Assembly: GCA_022376925.1 (NCBI GenBank)
Contig: JAIOJX010000005.1
Location: 12,490,501 to 12,554,500, forward strand
DNA length: 64,000 nucleotides
Source: Tragulus kanchil
Taxonomy: Eukaryota > Chordata > Mammalia > Artiodactyla > Tragulidae
Direction: 5' to 3'
Shown here: piece after piece, positions 44,193-55,260 of the stretch
Position numbering within the stretch: the stretch's first letter is position 1
How the letters are laid out: every line of letters starts with the position of its first letter
The notes under the pieces: model-generated
What the model saw: the letters and a program-made list of their open reading frames with translations, nothing else
The model's database searches: none
Told to the model about the DNA's origin: nothing
Translations under genes and position numbers: made by a program

Positions 44193-46533
44193 GGCTCTCC
44201 TGCCTTCAGAAGGACCGGCTGTGATGTAGGAATGAGTTTCCTCCGTGGTTTTATCACTGAGGACCTTCCAGGGCCTCCCGGCTGTTAGTCTGACAGTTCT
44301 TTGTTACTGTTCGCCCACCTGGATGGGATCCAAGGTTGCTAGGCTGTGCGCATGCCGATCCCCAGAGGGCTGTGTGTTTTACCTACATTCCAGGGATGTG
44401 GCCTTGTTACGTGGGGCTCTGGAAATAAGTTCTGTTTATCCGAGGGGTCAGATGAGGAGAGCTTTTCTGTGAATGCACACTCACACGGCCTCCCAGAATG
44501 CTGCCCCGTCAGAGCTCCTCCCTGGCACCCCAGAGCCGTCGAGGGGGAGTAGTCCTGTACTCTGCATTGTAGACGCGGGAGGGTGTGGACTCCTCCCCAC
44601 CCCGAGGGTGGGTGGAAGTGAAAGCCTTGCTTATGAGACTGCTTATCTGCTCACTGGCCCTGAAAAGCCCAGGCCCCTCCCCATGCAGACGTTTCATCCC
44701 AAACCTCTAGACCCGCCCAGGTGACCTGAACGCTTTTTGAAAGGGCGCAGCTAGGGTTTTGTACATAAGCGCTTTAGCATCACAACCAAAAAGCTCATCA
44801 GCTTTGAGCTCTGGCTGCTGATAGATATTGAACAGGGTCACTTCCCAAAGTGACCATCCCAGGAGTGCAGCTTCACTCCGGGCATCCTGTGGTCGCCACC
44901 TCCCAGTTCCACTTCTTCCCATTATCCAGTCGTGAGAGGCCCGGGAGGCCTGGGGAGAAGGGGCGAGAGAAAGCACGGCTAAGCAGAGGGTGTGCAGGAT
45001 GCATCTGGAAGGGCCGGTGGCTTTAGAAAGGGGGTGAAGAGGGAGGGGGGTGACAGTCGCTGAAGCATGACCCGCCTCCAGAGGCCCCTGGGGCTTTAAA
45101 GAGGCAGCTTTCTGCAGATCCTTTCCATGCACGCACACACGCCTTCCTCGCCGCCGTCCATTCCGCCTGTTGGTTTGTCACTCTCCCGGTCGGACATGTT
45201 TAACACGGGAGCACTTCTCCCCGGGCTCCAGTTGGCAGGAGGCTCACACGCAGCTGCAAAGAATTTGCTTCTCCTTTTCACAGCTCCTCGCATTGAAAAG
45301 CATTCGTGGGCTAGAAAATAAAAATCAAGAGGTTCAGAAGTGGAAGCCAAGTTTAATTGTGGGGCTCTCCTGCCTTCAGAAGGACCGGCTGTGATGTAGG
45401 AATGAGTTTCCTCCGTGGTTTTATCACTGAGGACCTTCCAGGGCCTCCCGGCTGTTAGTCTGACAGTTCTTTGTTACTGTTCGCCCACCTGGATGGGATC
45501 CAAGGTTGCTAGGCTGTGCGCATGCCGATCCCCAGAGGGCTGTGTGTTTTACCTACATTCCAGGGATGTGGCCTTGTTACGTGGGGCTCTGGAAATAAGT
45601 TCTGTTTATCCGAGGGGTCAGATGAGGAGAGCTTTTCTGTGAATGCACACTCACACGGCCTCCCAGAATGCTGCCCCGTCAGAGCTCCTCCCTGGCACCC
45701 CAGAGCCGTCGAGGGGGAGTAGTCCTGTACTCTGCATTGTAGACGCGGGAGGGTGTGGACTCCTCCCCACCCCGAGGGTGGGTGGAAGTGAAAGCCTTGC
45801 TTATGAGACTGCTTATCTGCTCACTGGCCCTGAAAAGCCCAGGCCCCTCCCCATGCAGACGTTTCATCCCAAACCTCTAGACCCGCCCAGGTGACCTGAA
45901 CGCTTTTTGAAAGGGCGCAGCTAGGGTTTTGTACATAAGCGCTTTAGCATCACAACCAAAAAGCTCATCAGCTTTGAGCTCTGGCTGCTGATAGATATTG
46001 AACAGGGTCACTTCCCAAAGTGACCATCCCAGGAGTGCAGCTTCACTCCGGGCATCCTGTGGTCGCCACCTCCCAGTTCCACTTCTTCCCATTATCCAGT
46101 CGTGAGAGGCCCGGGAGGCCTGGGGAGAAGGGGCGAGAGAAAGCACGGCTAAGCAGAGGGTGTGCAGGATGCATCTGGAAGGGCCGGTGGCTTTAGAAAG
46201 GGGGTGAAGAGGGAGGGGGGTGACAGTCGCTGAAGCATGACCCGCCTCCAGAGGCCCCTGGGGCTTTAAAGAGGCAGCTTTCTGCAGATCCTTTCCATGC
46301 ACGCACACACGCCTTCCTCGCCGCCGTCCATTCCGCCTGTTGGTTTGTCACTCTCCCGGTCGGACATGTTTAACACGGGAGCACTTCTCCCCGGGCTCCA
46401 GTTGGCAGGAGGCTCACACGCAGCTGCAAAGAATTTGCTTCTCCTTTTCACAGCTCCTCGCATTGAAAAGCATTCGTGGGGCTAGAAAATAAAAACTCAA
46501 GAGGTTTTCAGAAGTGGAAGCCAAGTTTAATTG
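44193..46533. repeat. Tandem duplication 13, period 1170
   Basis: Copy 1 is 44193-45362 and copy 2 is 45363-46533. Copies agree over more than a kilobase, then copy 1 shows several deletions in its last 60 bases (for example 'aaaaatcaagaggttcag' versus 'aaaaactcaagaggttttcag'). No SINE lies inside. Repeated frames such as the 143-residue one are duplicated by this, not by gene conservation. Confidence 0.95.
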
Positions 46534-47215
46534 AAGTCGAGGCGGTTGGGGCTCTGTCACTGCTTTCAGGTCGGGCGTGCGCCCCAGGCAGGCAAGGCGG
46601 AAGAGCCGAGGGGCTGCTCCCAGTTGGGGAGTTGAAGGCCTCCTCCTGCTCTCATCGTGTTTGGGAACGTCCTGGAGTTGATCAGAAGGAGTCCCGAGCC
46701 TCCCCTCTTAGTGGCTCTTTTATTTGTGCCTGCCCCCTTGTGTGAGGGTGACAGTGCCTCGGTGGGTTCAGTCTCCTTGCCCTGGCACTCCGCTCCACCC
46801 CAGCCTCTGGACTGTAAAAGCTCTTTAATAAATACCGTTTCTGATTTGCTAACTGCCTTCTCATATTGGGTTTTTAATCCGTTTGTAAACTTTGGGGGTC
46901 CCCCTCAGCATTTTCTTGGGTGATGGGTCCTTTTCTTGGTCTCGGAGGTTCTGCACATGCTCACAAGCAAGCATGTCTGCTAGGCAAGCCTCTGGTGGTT
47001 CAGGCGGCCTGTGTGTGCACCTGCCGTGCCCACCACAGAGGCTGGAGCCCAGGCAGGTCCAGAGGGAAGCTGTGACTGTCAGCAGAAAGGAAGCTGAGAA
47101 TTTACCTCCCAGATTGAAGGGAGGCACATTTTGTATTTGGGGACAGGGCCTTACCTTGAGTTTTGCCTGGGGGTTGTTTAGCTGTATGTCTGAGTAGTTA
47201 TATAGAAATTGTGCA
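46534..47215. other. JARID2 intron, unique
   Basis: No exon recognised. Nothing repetitive is clear before the SINE at 47216. Confidence 0.4.
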
Positions 47216-47362
47216 GGGCTTCCCTTGTGGCTCAGTGGATAAGAACCCGTCTGCCAATGCAGGAGACACAGGTTCGATCCCTGATCTGGGAAGATCCCAC
47301 ATACCACAGAGCAGCTAAACCCACACATCAACAAAGACCCAGCACAGCCAAAAATAAAAAAT
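47216..47362 (+). mobile_element. tRNA-derived CHR-like SINE
   Basis: Head 'gggcttcccttgtggctcag', B box 'caggttcgatccctgatctgg', and end 'cagcacagccaaaaataaaa' followed by T and A runs. It is a shortened CHR form lacking most of the body. Confidence 0.85.
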
Positions 47363-47479
47363 GAAGTTTTTTTTTTTTTAAAAAAAAAAAGAAATTGTGC
47401 AGTTGTGTGGTTTTTGTTTTATTTTTATTTTTGATGTGGTCAGGTTTTAAAGTTTTTGTCGAATTCGTTACTGTATTGC

Positions 47480-47758
47480 TTCTGTTTGTTTTTTTTTGTT
47501 TTGTTTTGGTTGTGAGGCAGTGTGGGATCTTAGCTCTCTGACCAGGGATCAAACCTGCACCCTCTGCACTGGAGGGTGGAATCTTAATCACCTTACCTCC
47601 AGGGAAGTCCCCTTTTTTTTTTTTTTTAATATTTATTTATTTGGCTGTGCTGGGTCTTAGTCACAGTATATGGGATCTAGCTCCCGGACCAGGGATTGAA
47701 CCCAGGCCTCTTGCATCAGGAGCCTGGAGTCTTAGCCACTGGACCACCAGAGAAGCCC
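47480..47758 (-). mobile_element. Two short tRNA-derived SINEs, head to tail
   Basis: The first (about 47480-47611) ends with the inverted head 'ctccagggaagtcccc'. The second (about 47625-47758) reads 'ttatttggctgtgctgggtc', 'agggattgaacccaggcctc' and ends 'accaccagagaagcccc'. Both lack the long body. Confidence 0.8.
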
Positions 47759-47839
47759 CGAGTCCCATGTATTTTTATTAAACATTCTGTTTTGAAGACA
47801 CAAGGAGTTGGCACTGACTAAGCTCAGTCAGTGGAGTAG

Positions 47840-50069
47840 GAAACTATCTTAAAGTGCAAAGAATTTGATAGAAAAGGAACACACTCTTGTTTTTCTGTGG
47901 ATTCTAGCACTTCTTTTTTTCCAACTGAGGAAGTGGTGTACTCAGGATCTTTTTTGGGTATTTAGGTGTATTTGATCCTAACCATTTATTAGGTGTTCTT
48001 GACACAGCCTTCTCTCATTTCATTGGTGTCGATTGGTGCTTTAGGAAACCTGATGGCTCCAGTGCCTGCCAGGCTGGTGTGTCCTGGGGCCTGGAACTTG
48101 ACAGTGACTGGGTGTGGAGCTGTCGGGCTCTGGTGTGGGTTTTCTTTCTGGCTGGAAAAGCACTGGGATTTGTACGGTTACCTTTTCCTTAGCTGAGAAG
48201 GGGTGTATGATGGGAACATTGTGACTTTTGTCTTCCTAGGCATTGGTAGGTAGCCGGACTTCCCTTTCGCTTTATTCAGCTTCAATTCTACAAGTATTTA
48301 TTATCTACTTTGTATTACTTGTCCAGTTATTCATTTTATACTCTTGTGGTGGAGAAGGGCGTGGGAAGGCGTCCAGGATCGAGACCCAGTAAGGTTCCAG
48401 GAGGAGTTTGGCCGTTGCATGCAGATCCCACAGGGATCTTGTTACAAGGGAGCTTCTCATCCGGTGGGTCTCTGGTGGGGCTGGAGATGCTGCATGGTTC
48501 GCAGGCGCTCAGCCGATGGTCCTTGCGTGGGTTTAGGGCTACCTTTGATTTTGTGAGTAGTTCGTGCAGTGGTTCTCTTTCTTTCATGTCTCTGTCTCAT
48601 GCAGAGCAGCTCTTTGTTCACTGGGGAGCTCTCATAAGATCTCCTCTCACCCCCTAAGAGTTTGAAAACTCACTTTAGGGGATGCAGCTTGCTGAAGCAG
48701 CAGGAATTGAAGACCATGGTAGTCATTTTTCCCCAGTCAAAAGATGTTTCCAGATAGTGAAACCTCATCATCATTTCTTCAAACAACCTCTTTTGGCCCA
48801 GTGTCCTGTCGCTCTCCTTCTTGAGGACCGTTCTTTAATTTTTGTTCTGGAAGAAAGCCGGTGTTTCCTTACAGATAACTAGTTATAATGCACTGTCTGT
48901 ATCATGTTATGTGTTTCCCCAACTCTTGTCATGTCTCATCTGGTAAACACAGAAACTATCTTAAAGTGCAAAGAATTTGATAGAAAAGGAACACACTCTT
49001 GTTTTTCTGTGGATTCTAGCACTTCTTTTTTTCCAACTGAGGAAGTGGTGTACTCAGGATCTTTTTTGGGTATTTAGGTGTATTTGATCCTAACCATTTA
49101 TTAGGTGTTCTTGACACAGCCTTCTCTCATTTCATTGGTGTCGATTGGTGCTTTAGGAAACCTGATGGCTCCAGTGCCTGCCAGGCTGGTGTGTCCTGGG
49201 GCCTGGAACTTGACAGTGACTGGGTGTGGAGCTGTCGGGCTCTGGTGTGGGTTTTCTTTCTGGCTGGAAAAGCACTGGGATTTGTACGGTTACCTTTTCC
49301 TTAGCTGAGAAGGGGTGTATGATGGGAACATTGTGACTTTTGTCTTCCTAGGCATTGGTAGGTAGCCGGACTTCCCTTTCGCTTTATTCAGCTTCAATTC
49401 TACAAGTATTTATTATCTACTTTGTATTACTTGTCCAGTTATTCATTTTATACTCTTGTGGTGGAGAAGGGCGTGGGAAGGCGTCCAGGATCGAGACCCA
49501 GTAAGGTTCCAGGAGGAGTTTGGCCGTTGCATGCAGATCCCACAGGGATCTTGTTACAAGGGAGCTTCTCATCCGGTGGGTCTCTGGTGGGGCTGGAGAT
49601 GCTGCATGGTTCGCAGGCGCTCAGCCGATGGTCCTTGCGTGGGTTTAGGGCTACCTTTGATTTTGTGAGTAGTTCGTGCAGTGGTTCTCTTTCTTTCATG
49701 TCTCTGTCTCATGCAGAGCAGCTCTTTGTTCACTGGGGAGCTCTCATAAGATCTCCTCTCACCCCCTAAGAGTTTGAAAACTCACTTTAGGGGATGCAGC
49801 TTGCTGAAGCAGCAGGAATTGAAGACCATGGTAGTCATTTTTCCCCAGTCAAAAGATGTTTCCAGATAGTGAAACCTCATCATCATTTCTTCAAACAACC
49901 TCTTTTGGCCCAGTGTCCTGTACGCTCTCCTTCTTGAGGACCGTTCTTTAATTTTTGTTCTGGAAGAAAGCCCGGTGTTTCCTTACAGATAACTAGTTAT
50001 AATGCACTGTCTGTATCATGTTATGTGTTTCCCCCAACTCTTGTCATGTCTCATCTGGTAAACACAGAA
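47840..50069. repeat. Tandem duplication 14, period 1112
   Basis: Copy 1 is 47840-48951 and copy 2 is 48952-50069. The only differences are three one-base indels near the end of copy 1 ('cctgtcgc' versus 'cctgtacgc', 'aagccggtg' versus 'aagcccggtg', and a C run). Shared 'gaaac/gaac' sequence lies at the join. Confidence 0.95.
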
Positions 50070-50585
50070 CAGTCTCATCAGGGATACCCCTGCAGTTTTT
50101 TACTTGCTTCTTGTCCAGAATTCATCTTGAAAGCTTATTTATCTTTTTTAAAAAAAGAGTGAACTTCTCTGTTGGAAGATAGCTGCTGTCATGCATTCGT
50201 ACTACGTAGATGTCCATGGCAGTGTTCCATCTCTTCACGCCTTGTGAAGTGGCTGTTTTCCCCGAAACTGCAGTTGAGGAAACAAGGCAGAGGAAATGGC
50301 CCCGAGCTGGCCTCCCCTCAGCCTCAGGGGATTTGAATCTCCTCTCTTGTTTCACTAGGCAGACTGTGCTTGTGTTCACCCAGGTGGGCAGTGCTGCCTG
50401 CCTGTCAACGCAGCCGAGCCCTGGGTTTCAATTCTGACTCTGGGCATTTACTTAGTCTCACTGCATCTCAGCTTTTTCACTCTGGAAAATGCCGTCATAA
50501 GTAGTGTAGCATGTATGTCATGTGATTTTTGAATGTCTGGCTCAAATTGTGCATTTTTTTCCCCACGACAATGTAGTTAGTATTG
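50070..50585. other. JARID2 intron with MIR fragment
   Basis: About 50405-50510 resembles an inverted MIR ('ttcaattctgactctgggc', 'tctcactgcatctcagc', 'tttcactctggaaaatg'). The rest is unique. Confidence 0.45.
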
Positions 50586-50794
50586 CCGCTTCCCTGGTGG
50601 CTCAGCAGTAAAGAATTCACTTGTGATGCAGGAGGTGCAGGGTCGGTCCTCCGTCTGGGAAGATGCCCTGGAGAAGGAAATGGCAGCCCCTTCCAGTAGT
50701 CATGCCTGGGAAATCCCATGGACAGAGGAGCCTGTTGGCTACAGTCGAGGGGTTGAAAAAGAATTGGACATGACTGGGTGACTAAAAACAGCAA
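50586..50794 (+). mobile_element. Bov-tA SINE
   Basis: Head 'cttccctggtggctcagcag', body 'tgccctggagaaggaaatgg', 'aaatcccatggacagaggagc' and end 'ttggacatgactgggtgac'. Nearly full length. Confidence 0.88.
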
Positions 50795-51197
50795 ATTATT
50801 ATTACTGCCACGTTGTCACAGAATTTATAAACCCAGTTCCCTGTAGTTCTTTAAAAACCATTCTCTCAAGTGTTAAGGAGAATTTTAATGATTTTTTTCC
50901 CCTTCAGGTTAAAAGGTGTGGTAGTAGATTATGATTATGTCATGTGTTGTTTTATCAGTGTATGAAACAAAACCTAGTAAGTGGCTGTTTATAGAGAAGG
51001 ATGACTCAGAGTTGATGCTTACTAGGTTTTGTGAGTCTTCTTTATGTCTTGGTTTGTGTGTGTGTGTGTGTTTTGGGGGAATTCATCTGCCTAGAAACAT
51101 CTTAGCTTTCTCATGTTAAGAGTTTAACTGCATTTTTGGTCTCCATCGCACACTCAGGTTCAAAACTCATTTTGACTTAAAAAAACATAGTGTTTTT
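50795..51197. other. JARID2 intron, unique
   Basis: A short (GT)n tract lies at about 51055-51071. No exon is seen. Confidence 0.4.
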
Positions 51198-51774
51198 ATT
51201 TTGGCCACTTTTATTGGTCTTTCGTTTTTTTGGGGGGGGGGTGAGTAGCGGGTTGGGGAGGGAGGGGGGTAGGTGAGCCACTTCTGTTGGTCTTTCATTT
51301 ATCTATTTTCTTTGTTCTTTGGCCCGTGTGGGCCTCCCATCGCAGTGGCCTCCGTTGTCGAAGAGCACCGGCTCTGGGCGCATGCGCTCCAGAGCTCCGG
51401 CTTGGTATTTGGACACATTGGTCCAGCCACTCTGCGGCACGTGGGATCTTCCTAGGCCAGGGATCGAACTGGCGCCCCTTGCACTGTAAGGCAGTGTCCT
51501 TACCCATTGGACCACCAGGGAAGCCCTGGTCTTTCATTTTTATTTTATTTTCATCCATCTTTATTCTCTGGCCCGTGTGGGCCTCCCATTGCAGTGGCCT
51601 CTCTCCTTGCAGAGCATCGGCTCTGGGCACGTGTGCTCCAGAGAGCTGGCTCGTAATTGGACACATCAGTCTAGCTGCCTCTGCGGCATGTGGGATCTTC
51701 CCAGACCAGGAATCAAACTGGTGCCCCTTGCACTGCAAGGCCGACTCTTTGCTCACTGGATCACCAGGGAAGCC
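51198..51774 (-). mobile_element. Short-tail SINE split by a nested SINE
   Basis: The outer element is 51198-51223 (tail side, 'tttggccacttttattgg') plus 51536-51774, ending in the inverted head 'atcaccagggaagccc'. It is interrupted by the inner element at 51224-51526. The 165- and 153-residue frames crossing this region are SINE translation with motifs typical of this family, not a gene. Confidence 0.82.
51224..51526 (-). mobile_element. Inner long-tail SINE, nested insertion
   Basis: It carries the G-rich inverted tail ('gggttggggagggagg'), the perfect palindrome GCGCATGCGC at 51378-51387 and the inverted head 'accaccagggaagccc'. A 9-base target-site duplication, tggtctttc, is at 51215-51223 and 51527-51535. 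It is younger than the SINE it split. Confidence 0.82.
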
Positions 51775-51785
51775 CCCAAAATAGT

Positions 51786-51932
51786 TTTTTTATTTTAATT
51801 TTTTAATTTGTTTATTTGACTCAGCTGAGTCTTAGTTGCCGCATGTAGGATCTAGTTCCTTGACTAGGGATTGAACCCCGGCCTCCTGCATTGGGAAAAC
51901 AGAGTCTTAACCGCTGCACCACCAGGCAAGTC
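51786..51932 (-). mobile_element. Short tRNA-derived SINE
   Basis: Tail of A/T-rich sequence, then 'gactcagctgagtcttagttg', 'agggattgaaccccggcc' and the inverted head 'accaccaggcaagtccc'. Repeated from 52932 to about 53053 by duplication 15. Confidence 0.8.
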
Positions 51933-54026
51933 CCTAAAAAGTGGTTTTAATTTGCTAATAATATTGAGTACACATAGTGGGTTCTCTATAAATTAATTAT
52001 ACTGAATTGAATAGCAAAGGGATTAAAGGTTTTAAATGGGACATGTTTATAATCTTTTCTTCTATAGTTGCCGCCACTGGTGTCTCCCCTGGGACCAGTG
52101 CTTATTTATAAAAGTAAGGAAGTGATCTTCAGATAAGTGTAATGTTCTTTAAAAATTTGCTTTTAAGTAATTTTTTTTCGAAGCATGATTTTTTTAAAAA
52201 AAGAAGCAATATAAATTAATAGGATCCTGATTTTGAATTCTTAAAGATCAGTTTCATTCTTGTGGGGCTTCTCTCCCCAAAACCTACTGTTTCATTCCCC
52301 CCGCTTGTTTATCCTTCAAAATATTCTTATCTTTTTCCTTCCCTATCTTTAAGAAATACTTTAAGACGTGAAATGTTTTCTTTGTATTTTAGGAGTGTGT
52401 CAGGGGTGTGCCTACTGTTCCACATATTTCTTTAAAGGTGAATGAAACTTTTTTTTGGTTTGTCAATTAGAGAATGTTGTAGTTTTATGTTCAGAGAAAA
52501 GCTAAAGGTTTCTACGTAGGATCTGGCATTTTAAGAAATGTGTGCTGCTTGTAAAGAAGGAAAGGGCAGTTCTGTAGTGAGTTGCGCTCTGAGATCCACA
52601 TTAATTTGCCTTCATTCCGATAACGTAACACAGCCTAGTGACTGATTTTTCCAGTGGTTTATTATGTAGAAGCTCAGGACAGGAGAGGGAAATGTTAGAT
52701 CTTGCATCTTTGTGAAGGGCTGATGACCAGAGCCGGCGATTCTGTTGGTCAGTTGTTGAATCTGGATTTTTCTCTCTTCTTGGTGATCCTTGGCATTTTG
52801 AGTCTTGGTAGGGTCTAGAGAGATTTTAAAGGTATCCAGTCCTTCTTTTCTTTCTTTCTTTCTTTTTTTTAATTTCCCCCTTCCTATTCCCTGATTGCGT
52901 CAGTGGCGGCATTTTGAGTCTAATGGTTTTTTTTATTTGACTCAGCTGAGTCTTAGTTGCCGCATGTAGGATCTAGTTCCTTGACTAGGGATTGAACCCG
53001 GCCTCCTGCATTGGGAAAACAGAGTCTTAACCGCTGCACCACCAGGCAAGTCCCTAAAAAGTGGTTTTAATTTGCTAATAATATTGAGTACACATAGTGG
53101 GTTCTCTATAAATTAATTATACTGAATTGAATAGCAAAGGGATTAAAGGTTTTAAATGGGACATGTTTATAATCTTTTCTTCTATAGTTGCCGCCACTGG
53201 TGTCTCCCCTGGGACCAGTGCTTATTTATAAAAGTAAGGAAGTGATCTTCAGATAAGTGTAATGTTCTTTAAAAATTTGCTTTTAAGTAATTTTTTTTCG
53301 AAGCATGATTTTTTTAAAAAAAGAAGCAATATAAATTAATAGGATCCTGATTTTGAATTCTTAAAGATCAGTTTCATTCTTGTGGGGCTTCTCTCCCCAA
53401 AACCTACTGTTTCATTCCCCCCGCTTGTTTATCCTTCAAAATATTCTTATCTTTTTCCTTCCCTATCTTTAAGAAATACTTTAAGACGTGAAATGTTTTC
53501 TTTGTATTTTAGGAGTGTGTCAGGGGTGTGCCTACTGTTCCACATATTTCTTTAAAGGTGAATGAAACTTTTTTTTGGTTTGTCAATTAGAGAATGTTGT
53601 AGTTTTATGTTCAGAGAAAAGCTAAAGGTTTCTACGTAGGATCTGGCATTTTAAGAAATGTGTGCTGCTTGTAAAGAAGGAAAGGGCAGTTCTGTAGTGA
53701 GTTGCGCTCTGAGATCCACATTAATTTGCCTTCATTCCGATAACGTAACACAGCCTAGTGACTGATTTTTCCAGTGGTTTATTATGTAGAAGCTCAGGAC
53801 AGGAGAGGGAAATGTTAGATCTTGCATCTTTGTGAAGGGCTGATGACCAGAGCCGGCGATTCTGTTGGTCAGTTGTTGAATCTGGATTTTTCTCTCTTCT
53901 TGGTGATCCTTGGCATTTTGAGTCTTGGTAGGGTCTAGAGAGATTTTAAAGGTATCCAGTCCTTCTTTTCTTTCTTTCTTTCTTTTTTTTAATTTCCCCC
54001 TTCCTATTCCCTGATTGCGTCAGTGG
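51811..54026. repeat. Tandem duplication 15, period 1120-1121
   Basis: Copy 1 is 51811-52931 and copy 2 is 52932-54026. Between the matched end of copy 1 (52906) and copy 2 lie 25 filler bases that echo 'ggcattttgagtct' from 52792. One C is lost early in copy 2 (accccgg versus acccgg). Confidence 0.95.
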
Positions 54027-55260
54027 GACGCTTAAAAAAGCTATTGACAATCTGATGGTCTAAAGCTCCACCTGCAGTTAGAATCCGGTTGTCCTTCTGG
54101 AATGTTCTTTCCACGGGAAGGAGGCTGTTGGTCCCAGTCTCTGGGCCAAAGGTGGTTTTGGTTAGGCCTTTGATTTATGGTATTCCCGAGAGGCCACCAG
54201 GCTGTGGGAGCCCTTCAGGCTTCCCAGTCTGTGTGACAGGATTAAAAGTGGGTTTTGCTGGGTTACCTGGATCTCTGTGACTGCAGGTCACAGCCTCTGG
54301 GTCCCAGAAGCAGCAGGAGGTGTGCAGACAGCAGGCAGATATGTCTCAGGACGATGCCTGGAAGCCTCTGGGCTGAGGCTTCTAGAACAGAGGATGCAAG
54401 GTCCAAAGGGCAACACAGACTCAGAGCCCTTGGGGTCAGAGACAAAGACAGAAACAAGCTGGAAAACTTTGTCCTGACCTAGGAGGAGGTTAAAGAGACA
54501 GTCTTTGGATTTTTGACGTTTCCGTTCTTCAGAAGGTCTGGTGCACAGCTGAATCAGAAAATTTCCTCCATCCACAGCTTCTTCATGAGATGCTGATACC
54601 CGTTAATTCAGAATCACTTGTAATTGGAAGCAGCTGCTGTTTCCCAGCTGACTAGGTGTTTGAGTCAGATGCTGTGAATTAGCTGGACTTGGATTATTCA
54701 TATTTTAATTAAAGTCCATTTTATCCCCCTCCCCCCCAAGTCTCTTGTCTCTCCAATGGCCAGGATTTTACAGTAACGCATTTGAAATTATAAGCTCATC
54801 CCAGTAGAAAGGCATAATGTAAGTTCAAGGACTTGCAGCTGATTATGGTCTTGTATTATTAAGTAGTGAATTTAACTGCTCTGCAATTCCCTTTTCTCAC
54901 CCTCTGAACCCGGCTTCGGTAGTGGGGAAATTCCGTTCCATTTAGGAAAGTTGAGACTTTTGTCCCCTTCCATCCTTGTGGGACACCATTCACTTAATTG
55001 CTTTTGTCACTCTTATGGGGAAGGTGCTGCATGAAATGCGACAGGCAGTTTTCTGGTGCTTTTGGTCCAATGAACTTTGCAAATCAAGCCATGAATGATC
55101 TGGCTTTGGGGCCGGTGGGGGTTATTTTCTTAGAAGAAGGAAAGCTCAGTGCAGTGGTGAGGCGATGTTTAATGCTTATGTGTAGATACAGAATGTTCAG
55201 GCAGCTTGTAGGGGGAAAAATGGACTGCCTTAATTTTGAGAAAAGTTAGAGGGAAAATTG
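54027..55260. other. Repeat-free island in intron 1 with homeobox/E-box motifs
   Basis: At 54600-54720 the sequence is rich in TAATTG, CAGCTG, GAATTAGC and TTAATTAAAG motifs. A second motif-rich patch is at 54780-54890. No SINE lies in about 1.2 kb. It could be a conserved enhancer. No exon features are seen. Confidence 0.35.

Noticed and set aside
51287..51784. 165-residue frame resembling frames at 9638, 31314 and 38277
   Set aside because: The similarity exists because all are translations of the same inverted SINE family. It is not a protein family.
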